This document shows positions 34,601 through 45,441 of a stretch of DNA of 64,000 bases, one piece after another. This stretch comes from Hyperoplus lanceolatus (taxonomy: Eukaryota; Chordata; Actinopteri; Uranoscopiformes; Ammodytidae). The stretch is from the NCBI GenBank assembly GCA_026929865.2, contig CM049406.2, forward strand, positions 22,802,501-22,866,500, given 5' to 3'. Each line of letters opens with the position of its first letter. The stretch's first letter is position 1. The position numbers and the translations under genes were made by a program. The notes below the pieces were generated by a model. It was not told where the DNA came from, ran no database searches, and worked only from the letters and a program-made list of their open reading frames with translations.

Positions 34601-35972
34601 ATGAAAATTAACTACATCACTGTCACGTAATGATGACCTCTACTACACTGCTCACCTAAGCTTTCTCCTTGGGTCATATTCAGCATTCATCACAGATGCC
34701 ATCATGTTTCCCTATGTTGTAATTAGACCTAAGGGCTGTATAAATGCTTAATTCATGAGCTCTTAGTGCTCTGCTAACGCGCAGAGACCCATCAAAACCG
34801 TTGTTTAAGAAAAAAAAAAGAAATAAACAAGAAACATGTGGTGGGCCAGCCCAGGACACGTGGAAACTGTGATTCTGGATGAGTCACTGTTTGATTGTGG
34901 TTGCTAAGAAAGACCAATAATTAAGAGGGAATGCCATTCTGTCCTATTGAAACACCCACAGACACATAAACTAATTACCTCATTGTATTAAAGTCACCCG
35001 ATTTATCGCCCATTGAGTTATTGTGAGTCAAGCACCGTCTGTATCAGCACTTCATCAGTTATCTATCCACTAGATAAAACTTCCTGCTGCCAGCTCCATG
35101 GATTACAGCTTCTAAGGCGAATCATAACAAATGCCTTTAAGAGTAATGAGGCAACAGAAGGCTTGGCACAGGCTGCAGGATTTTGGGCAGAGAGGTCCTC
35201 TGGTGAGTGTCACCAGTTGGCAACCTCCGTTGTCAACATGGCTGTAAAGCAGTCAGATGACAGATCTTGGACAGAATTAATAAGTATGCAGCTCTGACCC
35301 GTGTTCCTTGGAGACTCTTAACTGAAAAAATCCACATGATCCACCACCTATACAAACAAGGTGGCTACGGTACATTCTGCTGTGAAGAGACTAGTTGGGC
35401 CTATGAACCATGATAGACCACACACACATTCACAAAATATCATAAATATAACATATAATCTAACAGTATTATAAGCTGCAACGAATGAATATAATAATGT
35501 ACTAACAGTATTTGCTTATAGTCCATAAAGTGTCCAAGAAAAGGAGAACATGCCCATCACAAATACCAAGAACTCAAAGTGGCATTTTCAAGTTTCTTGA
35601 TTTGTTCAGACAATTAATTTTCGGAGGATGATAATTTATTTTGATTAAAGGCATAGAGAAGCAGACATTCATCTATTATGAGAAGCTGGATCCTTCACTC
35701 TTTTGGAATCTGTGTAAAAAAAATATTTAAAATACTATTTTAACAGCAATAAAATATTTTCGGATTAAATTGTGTTCATTCATATATGTTATATAGTTCT
35801 TGCATTTGCATCACTTTCTTTGCCGCAATAGCTCCATAATACATACACACAAATCTCTTCTGCTTAAAACACCTATGAAAAATATCATCTTTTAATCAGC
35901 AATAATATTTGCAATAGAAAACCACAATATTCCCACCCAATCAATAAAAAAACACATAAAAAGTGTACTCAC

Positions 35973-36036
35973 CCACAGTTGAAGCTTTTGACCTTGAGCC
36001 AATGGTGAGAGGACGAGCAGGAATTAAGTCAGCAAG
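35973..36036 (-). other. pde4b: Candidate non-coding 5' exon of pde4b
   Basis: On the minus strand a 64-base block lies between a good acceptor (TCTAACAG) and a consensus donor (GTGAGT). It contains no ATG, as expected for 5' UTR sequence ahead of the start exon at 24451. It lies between the putative promoter near 38.9 kb and the first coding exon. Only splice-site evidence supports it. Confidence 0.45.
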
Positions 36037-36454
36037 CTGTTAGACCGAAAGACAAACAATGTATGGATTACAATTTCACAGATCACATATCACATCAACA
36101 AAGAAAAACTGGCAATATTTTGGACAGCATCCGTATGATATTACGATCATACTGTACTCCCGTCTGACAAGTAAGGGAGATTTAGAGACATTTTAAATGA
36201 TGTTATCAGCAATAAATACCAGATATAGAAAACACTTTTTGATAGGCGAGTTGTTGGGGAAAAAAACTAAAACAGTGTAGGCTGCTACATTCCTGTAGAT
36301 ATTAGGTATCAAGCAAAATTGCAATGGTTCTCTAAACGCAAAACTGACTACAGTTCAGCTTACTATAAAACATACACATAGGCACACATGCTTTCTGTAT
36401 TCACAATCAGGTTTGTTTTATCTCTCTTTTTCAATCACTCACACAGTCTGAAAA

Positions 36455-36664
36455 AATACACAACCTAGGGTCTATAAACATGCATTATGATGGGCCCCCT
36501 TTGTTTAGATTACCCTTTGTTTACAAAGCCTTGGCTGTGTATTAACACCAGATTTGTTTTCAGTACATGTACGGACAGGTAGGGGATTGTGCTGTGATAT
36601 TCACAGATTTTGACAAAAATGTATTTTGACAGCATTGTCCAGAATCACTGACTCCACCTTTAAT
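36455..36664. repeat. Palindromic MITE family, truncated copy
   Basis: It shares with 34284-34600 the TTGTTTACAAAGCCTTGGCTGTG-type core, GACAGGTAG and GACTCCACCTTTAA. The left arm is missing. Confidence 0.55.
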
Positions 36665-38846
36665 ATCAACAGAAAAGGCAATATAGTTAGTAGTCATACC
36701 ACCAGCAGAGCCACCAAGTAGCCAGTTAGTGAGTCATCAGTCTGGCAGCCGGAGCCCTTTTAACAAGAAGTTGAATGTATGTGCCCTGTTGTTTCAGCAG
36801 CACTGACTGGGAATGAAAGGACAGTGAACAACTGCATGCATGGCTGAGCACACTACAGAGAGGCTACAAACTGGGCTTGAAGGGAAGTGCACTTATTCTG
36901 AAATGGTAACATAATAGTATGTCATGCCAGTAAAAAGTCACTTCTGTGGCATAACAAAGGGGCTTGTGTGTGATGACAAACTGATGCTCAGCTCTAGAAA
37001 ATATTTAATTTGCTATCGTTTTGTATTGGTGACTGAACTTTTGCAGTTGCTTGCCCAAGACTATAGAAAAATGTACCCCCTGACATTTGCAGCTCATTTC
37101 AAATCTAACCTCTACAGCTTTTTACTTAGATTTTTTTTAATAAGATTAAGAGGGAAATTAAAAAATAATAATCAATCTGACGTTACGTAACTGAAATAAA
37201 ACATTGAAATAAATACAGTTAGAGTCCTCAAACGCCAGCCTTGAGATTGTAAAGACCTTTCACATCTGTGCACAGTCCAGCAGATGTTCAGGTCAGCAGC
37301 AGAGTTAGAACTGCTATAGGTGACCTGCTGGACTCCGTATAGCTAAGATCCACGGATAATAAATTCCAGGTTTATTATAAAAGCATAGCCAAGGAGACAT
37401 GCACTGTCAATGTGAGCAGATAGAAGTGAAATGCGATAGTGTGTTCTGATCACAGAGTTGTTTCACCATTACTCACAATACTTGCAATAGAATTCACCTA
37501 TTTTGATATTGCATTTAGACATGAAAGCCAAAGTCATTGATCACCAATACTCAATGTGTTGTGCATTAGCAAGGCAAGGCAAGTTTATTTATATAGCACA
37601 ATTCAGACACAATGCCACTCAAAGTGCTTTACAGGGGCAAGATTAGAATACATTAAACCCATTATAAAACATTTAAAAGCGGATAAAAGAAGCAAATAAA
37701 ATAAAGCTTAAGCTTAGCTTTAATCTAAGTTAACAATAATTGAAACAAGGATGATGAATACAAAGCAGTTACGATTATTACCAGTCTCTCCTATTACACA
37801 ATACAAAAAGGTTATAATTGAGTCTCTATCGACACCAACATATTAAGTCCCAAAAGAAGTATGATGTTGATTTCTCCTAAAGGACGAAAGTAATAACCTA
37901 ATTGGTGCTATTATTGGTCTTCTGTGTTTGTTGACCTCATTTAACACAGACTTCTCCATCATTGCTAAATGGACAGAGATCGATTGTGTATCAGCGTATA
38001 AAACATTTGGTTTATAGACCCAACCAGCAGCCTCTCCATTTTAGGGTATAGGCTGTATTTTTACATACATATTTACACAATTCTCCTAATTATTTCCCCT
38101 TTTTACCACCCACAGCGTAATTGTCTCAAAAACTCAAATACCTTTCAAACTCATCTGCCTCTCTGTATTTTACAGCTCTGCTTCTGCATTGAGAGAAAAG
38201 TGGGAATGGCTTGTTTGAACTCATCATCATACTCCAAGCAAAGTGACCCGAAGTGAACACTTGTGTGCGTGGGCCGTGCCCAGAGCAGCATCATCACTCG
38301 TTTGGAAATGTGTTTCAAACTAGACAAACACGCCGAAACTGTGAAGTGAAATGAGCAGGTCTAAAAGGGAAGAGGGATGCCCACAATGCAAGGTCCCGAG
38401 AGAGATGGAGAAAGAGCACAGCCCACCATATACAGACAAGAAGCCGACGTGATGGGACTGGATAAAAAGACCTTTCTGTGCAACTCAAGATATTCGACGG
38501 AACCCCGGTGTTGTGTTTCCTCGAAAATAGCTCGTTACAGCTTAAATGACGGAAGGAATTGTCACCTGAGAATGGTGAAACATTTTGTTCTTTTTGGAAA
38601 CCTCTAAACCAAAAAAAACATTACAGTTCATCATAATAATCTCACTAAGAGATGAATAATGTGCCAATTTGGCAAAACTTTAAAACGGTCGCGCGGGCTG
38701 TACGCTGCAGATTACCATTAGGCTGCACAGTGTAGACTACAAATAAGGTAAAAAGCTAATAAAAACTGAAATAAAAGGTTTACAATATCCAGAAGACATT
38801 GAGTAACATACACTATCTCTCGTACGACGGTTGAATGTAGTCTTAC
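36665..38846. other. First pde4b intron, no gene found
   Basis: Apart from the dispersed repeat at 37570 nothing is recognised. Confidence 0.4.
37570..37650. repeat. Short dispersed repeat (GGCAAGTTTATTTATATAGC type)
   Basis: AAGGCAAGTTTATTTATATA and CTCAAAGTGCTTTACAGG form a segment widely scattered in teleost genomes (from memory). No element borders are seen. Confidence 0.5.
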
Positions 38847-38925
38847 CGTTGGTGTATCCGCTTCCCAAATTACCGGTGCGGTTGTGGAAGGATGTGTGGT
38901 CGCCTGTTACTCTACTGCGCTTCTG
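38847..38925 (-). other. pde4b: Candidate non-coding first exon of pde4b
   Basis: The minus strand has a consensus donor (CAACG/GTAAGA at 38847/38846) just downstream of a GC-richer stretch with several CpGs. It also follows a TATA-like box and CCAAT boxes. There is no open reading frame of note. The right edge (transcription start) is a guess. Confidence 0.42.
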
Positions 38926-39050
38926 GAAGCACGCGCCCCTTTTTATCAGGCTCCATTTGTGCCATTCGCGCTCGTTCCCTTTTCCTAACGCGAGAGCGCT
39001 GTGATTGGCTGACTCCGGCGACGCAAACGCTTCTATTCACCAATGACAGG
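38926..39050 (-). promoter_or_regulatory. Putative pde4b long-isoform promoter
   Basis: In an otherwise AT-rich region this segment is CpG-containing. It has a TATA-like ATAAAAAG on the minus strand (38939-38946), an inverted CCAAT (ATTGG at 39004-39008, i.e. CCAAT on the minus strand) and a second CCAAT on the plus strand (39040-39044). Spacing to the donor at 38847 suits a short first exon. Confidence 0.45.
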
Positions 39051-39337
39051 CAGCGCACACGCCCTCTCTACCCACCCTAATTCCCACTCCCTGGCTGCAT
39101 TCACTGCATCCCAACGATTTTTAGCTAGAAGAGGGTATGGTTGTGTCCCACCCTCTGGCTCACCATCTTTCACTGACTACCTATTGTTTTAGTTGATTAA
39201 ATAGGCCTATCAGTTATGAAGAGTCTAGGTTACTACTGTGCTGGAAGTTCTGTACAGGTGTTTTCTGCTTATGGTTAAGAGAGGAAAAGATAAATGATAA
39301 CCTCCTGTGTTGTAGACAGCTCATCATGTACAGTCAG

Positions 39338-40784
39338 CAGGGCCGGCAGTAGCCAGGGGCCAGGGTGGGCCGTGCCCACCCAATCCAAATTTTTATTTTT
39401 TTTTAGGTGGAAGTCCAGACCCACTATTGGGCGGACCTGTTCATTTGCTGTCCAAGAAAATGTCAAATAAAATTCCGACAATTAATTATTACTGAAGAAT
39501 ATACCATTACCATGCATTGCTTCTAATCGTATTATTGGGTGGGCAGAACAGCCTGCCTCCAAGTTACCCACCCGCTCATAGTGGTCACTGGTCAGCAGAG
39601 CCAGCCCGAGGCATAAGCAAAATGAGCGGTTGCTTAGGGTCCTGACTGCCAGGCCCCCCCCCCCCCAGTTTGTGTGTTTGATATCAACATCATATTATGA
39701 AAATGTAAATTATCATACAATAAAAGGAATACAATGTTTCGGTAGATAGTTAATAGCTTAATAATTGAATCAGATCATTTGGGAGGTAATCCGAGGTTAA
39801 CTGATCATGTCACATTCAAGTCCATGGCATGCACAGTGTGTATTGAGTTTATTTAAGAATATTTGAAAATGGGGCTGCCCTCAGTTGCCCATGCACTGTG
39901 TATAGTCTATAGCCTATTTCAGCCTCGTCTGTGGAAAACAAGATAACTGGACAACAGAGTTCTTCTGCTTCGCTCCTCCCACTGCATTTAAATGAATTCA
40001 TTATATTACAGAAAAATATGTCCCGTAAAAGAAAAAGAGCTCCAAGCCCATCCCAGAGGACCCTGCATAATATTTTATTCCAAATTTATATTTTTATGGA
40101 AAATCCATGTGTCTTTCTTCAATAGCTTCTAATTCATCTGACCCAGTGTCTCCAAATTATTTGTTCACACAAAATTCCTCAGATTTAGCCTCTTAATTTT
40201 CCTCTTAAAGTGCACCAGATTCATGCATTTCACTTTAAAAAGGTAAAAAAAAATTCTCCCGGGAGTCATACCCCCGGACCCCCCTAGCAGGGACGTGACC
40301 TCGGCTGGCTACTATTTTCACCCAGCTGGACATCGGAGCCAATAGTGGAAAGACTATATATCTATATAGTGTGTATAGTATATAGCTCTGGACTACCACC
40401 ACACAGGTTGCCCAGTCCCAAAGCTTTCTCTTCAATTAGCTCAGGCTGCCTACAGTTAATACTGCGATTTAAAAAAAAAAAGACATTATGTTGTATATAA
40501 TGTATCTTTTTTATATATAATATTGTACGTTATTCATAAACATTTGGAAAAAAAAATGCAAGAATCAAATCTCCCACACAGCAACACTCAAAGTTTATTT
40601 GCGTATTCTTTTCTACACAATACACAGTAAATGGTGCCAAAAAGCAGACGCAGATATCTTACAAGGGTAAAAAAATTCTGCTCGTGCGCTCTGTGCGTGC
40701 TCGCATCTTCGGTCTCTCTGCCCAGTGTGCCCACCTAAAATTTCTACAGGCCCACCCTAATCTGACTGTCTAGAACCGGGCCTG
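39338..40784. mobile_element. hAT-type element between leprot and pde4b
   Basis: Termini are CAGGGCCGGC on the left and CCGGGCCTG on the right. The flanking 8-mers are ACAGTCAG and ACAGTTAG (7 of 8 identical). The ends resemble those of the element at 52474-55362. It is non-coding apart from small random frames, and includes a C-homopolymer at about 39654-39667. Confidence 0.75.
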
Positions 40785-41584
40785 ACAGTTAGTGTACAGT
40801 ATCTCATTAGAAAGAGCAACGGATAGGCCTATGCTACAGAAGGCTATTCGAGGATGACGTTGTGATTGTGAAGAGAACATGTCATTAAACTAAGATAACT
40901 AACTAATAATAATATATAGGTTTTAAATTAATATTTTTGTATTGTATTTTTTTTTAGCTGTCACTTATCTAATTGTGTAGGCTTATTAAGATCCCTGTTC
41001 TGTAAGCTAGTGTATTAGCCCCTGATACGCTTGTCCTTTTGTGCTTTACATTCCACAATATTATTGAAGGCTACTATGTTGCATTTGTATCCCTTTGTAA
41101 CATTGTCCGGGATTGCATTGCATTGCGATGTGTAGTGTTACATTGTTCTGTCTCATCTTGTAGCCTAAGGTGTTTAGCTGTGTTGTGTTGAACAGAGCAG
41201 CAACTGCGAGGTACCACAACTCCACTTCAGAATGTTTGACTGGATCACACAGCAACAACACTTTTTCGCCTCGTAACACTGTGTGTTATGTTGCTCTACA
41301 CTCTACACTGTGTATCCCTGTGTAGTGTTCAAGGCCATACTAGGCAGTCTTTTAGAATCATTTTGATGTCTTAGCTGTTGCCAGGCAACAGCTGTCCCGC
41401 AACAGAGATGAATAGGTGTCCCTAGGCTCTATCTCTTCCTTCATCTTCATCTCCATCTCTACCTTCATCTTTTTCCCACTCCCTCTTCTCAAAGTGTCTC
41501 ACTGATAGATATTGTTGAGTATAAATGCAGCCTGTTTTTCAGATGTTCTAAAGTATCTCAGTCAGCAGACACTTAGGGCTATTA

Positions 41585-42685
41585 CATTTATTTTTTTCGA
41601 TCGCTAACCCACAGTGGGCACAACTGGAGCTCAATGTGCAAAACTCTAACTACAATCTGCACTACCAACAGTCACTGGAGCTGAACAGTTCACTTCACCT
41701 GCAAAACAGGTTCAGTGCAGTAAACACTATGAACCAGCCTCATTGAGATAACACACACTGTCACTCAGAACACACTCAAGTATAAACACTAGCATCAAAC
41801 CCCAATACACAAATTACAAACTTTTAATCTTTACAGTTTCAATAATTTGAGTTACTTCACACAATATTTTCTTTGAGGAAAGAGTGAAATTCTTTCATGT
41901 GAAATTGTTTATTTTATAACATATCAGTTTTTTCAGAAGTTTGCTTCAATAGACACATCTTTTTATTTTATATTTTATTGATAAGATTTCCAAATGTAGT
42001 ATTTATCTGTGTAAATATTCTATAATTGAAATACAGCAATCAATTCCTGTAATGTTTTCCTTTAAGTATTCAACTCTCACCTGTTTGTTTGCTGGACAAT
42101 TCGTATTACAGATGCAACTTTAGATCTTTGCAGATTTGGTTGCACCCTCAACCCTGCCTCTCAATGAGACCATGATTCACAACAGGGTCTATCAGTGTAG
42201 CACTTACTGTATTTCAGCAGAAATTACAGCTCTGCAAGGTCTTCCTCCAATCGTTCACTCTCACTGCCACTCATTTCCCTCCTGTCTTCATTGGTCCATT
42301 TCCAAAAAAAAGTGTTTTTGAGCTTTCCCTTTATATTGTATATATGTTCACTAACAAGTCTAAAACAAGACACCTTCTTTGTGTTTTAGCTGAATTTGTA
42401 ATCCGCACTGTTTGAAATGCACTTGGCTGAAATCCATTCTGTTTTGAATGTGTGGTTTACAGCAGTGTGTTAGCATTTGAACAAAGTGCTGGAAATCCAC
42501 AGTGTTGTGCAGGTTGTGGTTACGCCAGGAAATAAGTGTGTAGAGTTTTGAAAATTGTGTTTTAGCAATGAAAAACGGTCTAGAGTTTGGTCCACATGAA
42601 CTGCTGCTGTGCATAGTGTTGTAAGAGTTTTGCACATGTCGCTCCAGTTGTGCCCACTGTGGTTTAGCGATCGAAAAAAAAACTG
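41585..42685. mobile_element. 1.1-kb TIR element between leprot and pde4b
   Basis: About 55-bp inverted ends share CGATCGCTAA, CCACAGTGGGCACAACTGGA and ATGTGCAAAACTCT. TA lies at both outer borders. Small frames inside (up to 124 codons) show no domain. Superfamily uncertain; TA suggests Tc1/mariner-like. Confidence 0.75.
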
Positions 42686-42689
42686 TAAG

Positions 42690-44224
42690 GTGTCGTGTGG
42701 TGAGTTTCGGCACACTGTAAAACTTCTGATTCACATGGTCTATGGTCTAAGCTAGGAGACATGAGCTTTTCTTACACCATTAGTCTTAACTGGGCCAAGG
42801 AAGGACTGACCAATCACCAGCTCCTCTACATGCAAGGTGTACTAACAGAAGGCTCATCTTGATCCGTAGCCTTTCCCTGGTTCGAATGGATCTATTCCTC
42901 CGCATACTGTGAAGTGTAATGTAAACTTAGAAACCATCTTAAGACAAAAGTGAGAAGAGGTGTTCCCACTTCCTGTGGCACTGTTATAAACACGTCACTG
43001 TCACAGAAACATAATTATGTCTGCTGACATCCAAAAGGAAGTCAAATCATCACTAATGTTTTCAGACACTTTCCACCTTCTCACCTCTTAATGTTTGGCA
43101 CAGCAGCTTGTCTGGTCTTCCTAAAGATATTTTTGATGGTTTTGGGGAATTTTAATGACACCCAGAAACCAACTTGTAGCTGCGGTATATTTTAATCTTT
43201 GTTGTCAACTACTTTTTGGAGCTTGACACAAACAGGCATCTCCATGCAGTACACATTATGTATTCCACACCTCTGTGAATTCGTAAGTGCTTCTACACAG
43301 CATTGCTAGTGCATCCGCTATCCTCCCTGGCTGATGTGAGTCCCAAATGTGCTGTATTTTTCTCTTGTGAAAAGCAATTGCTGTAGGCGGGTAACACAGA
43401 TGTTTCTCACGGAAATAACTATTAATTTGCACAGTGTAGGTTTCTTTTGTTTGCGTAGGAAATGCACACGGCTTAACACAGCAAATTGGTGGGGCAGCTT
43501 CTGTGCATCCTGACTGACATGAGCAGAGAATGAAATGAAACCACTCCAGTTGTATGAAGCTGCGTGGTGAATTTCTATCACATTTACTTTTGAAAACTGA
43601 ATGTGATCATTACTGTATTATAATGCTATAATTATCCTTCATCATTCAGCTTGCTCATCAAGACTGACAATGTTGTCGGTATTCAATATTAATTTCTGTG
43701 TGTTTGGAGAGAGCAAAACAACCAGGGGAGGCATGAAAGAGCTTTTTCAGTGAAAACTATAGTCGGCTAATCAAAACAGGGAGTTGTTTTACAAGCTGCT
43801 TGTTGAATACTGCATAATATCTAAATGATTTAAAAGCTGTTTACACCTGAATTCCTGTCAGTCAGGCCTAGGGTTGGCTCGGCAGACAGAAATGTACCCA
43901 ACCCCAAAACACGCTCACCCACACGCCAACTCTCCTTCTGTGCCTAGAAGGATTCCTTTACAAAGATTCGTAAAGGTATCACTTTTCTCATCACAACAAA
44001 AGCAGAAAGACAGAATCTGTAAATTTTTTATTTTTTATAGAGTTTTTAATCGTTAAAAATGCAGCCAGGACCTTATAAAATAACTTTTGAAAACTCTTCA
44101 GTGCTTGTTAGTGTTTTCAAAGTGGATGTGTATGGAAGTCACATTAGAAAGAACTACATTTCTTTATCGAACATGTCAGTTTTGAGGCAAACAGTATAAT
44201 ATATAAACTGTATATGTGTGTCTG
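42690..44224. other. leprot-pde4b intergenic DNA, no gene found
   Basis: No exon resembling the cytokine-receptor domains of LEPR (WSxWS motif, fibronectin III blocks) or any other gene is seen on either strand. Confidence 0.5.
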
Positions 44225-44640
44225 AATCCTATCCCTGTAAAGCAGTTGACTAGGAATTATGTTGAAAAAGAACATAGATGTAATATTCATTCACTATTTT
44301 AGTTTTGAATGGCCGCTTATGATGAAACACAAAAAAAAAACATACTCACAGTGATGCCTCTGTGAATCAAAATATACACTGTGTTTGACAGGCACTTATG
44401 AATCAGTTTGAGGGCAAAGCGCTCTCCTTTGGGACCAACACACTTGGTCTAGAAACATACATGTGCTGTATTTACCATTCAATATGTAAAAATATGATGG
44501 ACAAATCTATATCACGCTCTCGTTAAATTAGGAACTTTTTATGTCATGTGCAGGAATACAAAAAGGATGTGGGCACTTTCTCTAGCCTGTCCACACGATA
44601 ACTGAACAGATTCTTATATGTAGGATATGAACTAAAAAAA
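44225..44640. repeat. Diverged duplicate block 1, 3' of leprot
   Basis: It matches 46560-46990 in order: a GATGTAATATT-ATT-ACTATT segment, GACAGGCA-TTATGAAT, CTCTCCTTTG, ACATGTGCTGTAT, GTAAAAATATGATG and TCC-CAC-A-TA. It lies downstream of the last leprot exon. Confidence 0.6.
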
Positions 44641-44696
44641 GCTTTCTCAAATCTCAAAGGGTCAATTTGCTGCATTACAATCATTGGTGAATATGC

Positions 44697-44702
44697 TTTA
44701 TT
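44697..44702 (-). terminator. Candidate poly(A) signal of leprot (AATAAA)
   Basis: An AATAAA on the minus strand lies about 740 bases past the leprot stop codon. A 3' UTR of this length is plausible, but other hexamers may be used. Confidence 0.3.
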
Positions 44703-45374
44703 TCTGCACTCTAAAACGATCTTTGGTGAGAATGTAAAAAATTGTTCCAGAGCAAAAAGTAAGGCTTTAAATGTTGTAGCGAAACAAAATAAACATCACA
44801 TCCATACAAATATATCTTAACCTGATTAAGTGTCCTACATCTAGTTGTCAGATGGCATGGGCGAAGATGACTTGCCCTGCCTTTACACTTTAAACAACAA
44901 ACAATGCTCATAATAAAACAGCCATAATCCAGTATAGCAACTCCCTCCTTGAGCAATGAGGACCGATAAAGCAGTGAGCATTGCAATGTACATCGCAATA
45001 GTTATTCTTTAGGATCCATTTATATGATGGAAGAACTTAAGCATAATGAAATAGCAAGAAACTACAATGAACAGGGTGATTTGGGGAAGGAAATCAAGGC
45101 AAGACAAGCTAAAATATGTGCTGTTAAGGTGGATTGTGATGGGTTATAACATAAGAGGAGTATAGGCATCAGTGTCTCTCTGGTCCCAGACATAAGGCAC
45201 ATACACAGGGTGCATAGGGTTATTTCCAAACCTGATACACCCCAATATAAAGATTGGCCTGAAAACATGCCCAGGAAATTCAACATTTTGCAGCCTACAC
45301 TGTACATGCGCATCATCTCCCAGTGAGTGCAGAACACATGTGCCCCTGTCTGCAATCTATCCATTCACCTATCC

Positions 45375-45412
45375 ACCTACCCACCCATCCATCCATCCAT
45401 CCATCTATACAT
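45375..45412. repeat. (CCAT)n short tandem repeat at leprot 3' UTR
   Basis: Repeated CCAT/CCAC units lie immediately past the leprot stop codon, so probably within its 3' UTR. Confidence 0.75.
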
Positions 45413-45441
45413 CCTCTGTCTGTCCTCTGTCTAAAGGCACT

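Larger units (their letters stand above)
32764..35972. other. pde4b 5' intron between candidate UTR exon and older elements
   Basis: Holds a TA-rich stretch (32970-33000), the CRE at 34031 and a palindromic MITE (34284-34600). The region 34860-35290 is repeat-poor and looks unique. A 94-codon frame at 35013-35297 (plus) shows no family resemblance. Confidence 0.45.

Noticed and set aside
35013..35297. 94-codon plus-strand frame in the pde4b 5' intron
   Set aside because: No domain or splice context was recognised, and frames of this length are expected by chance in 64 kb.
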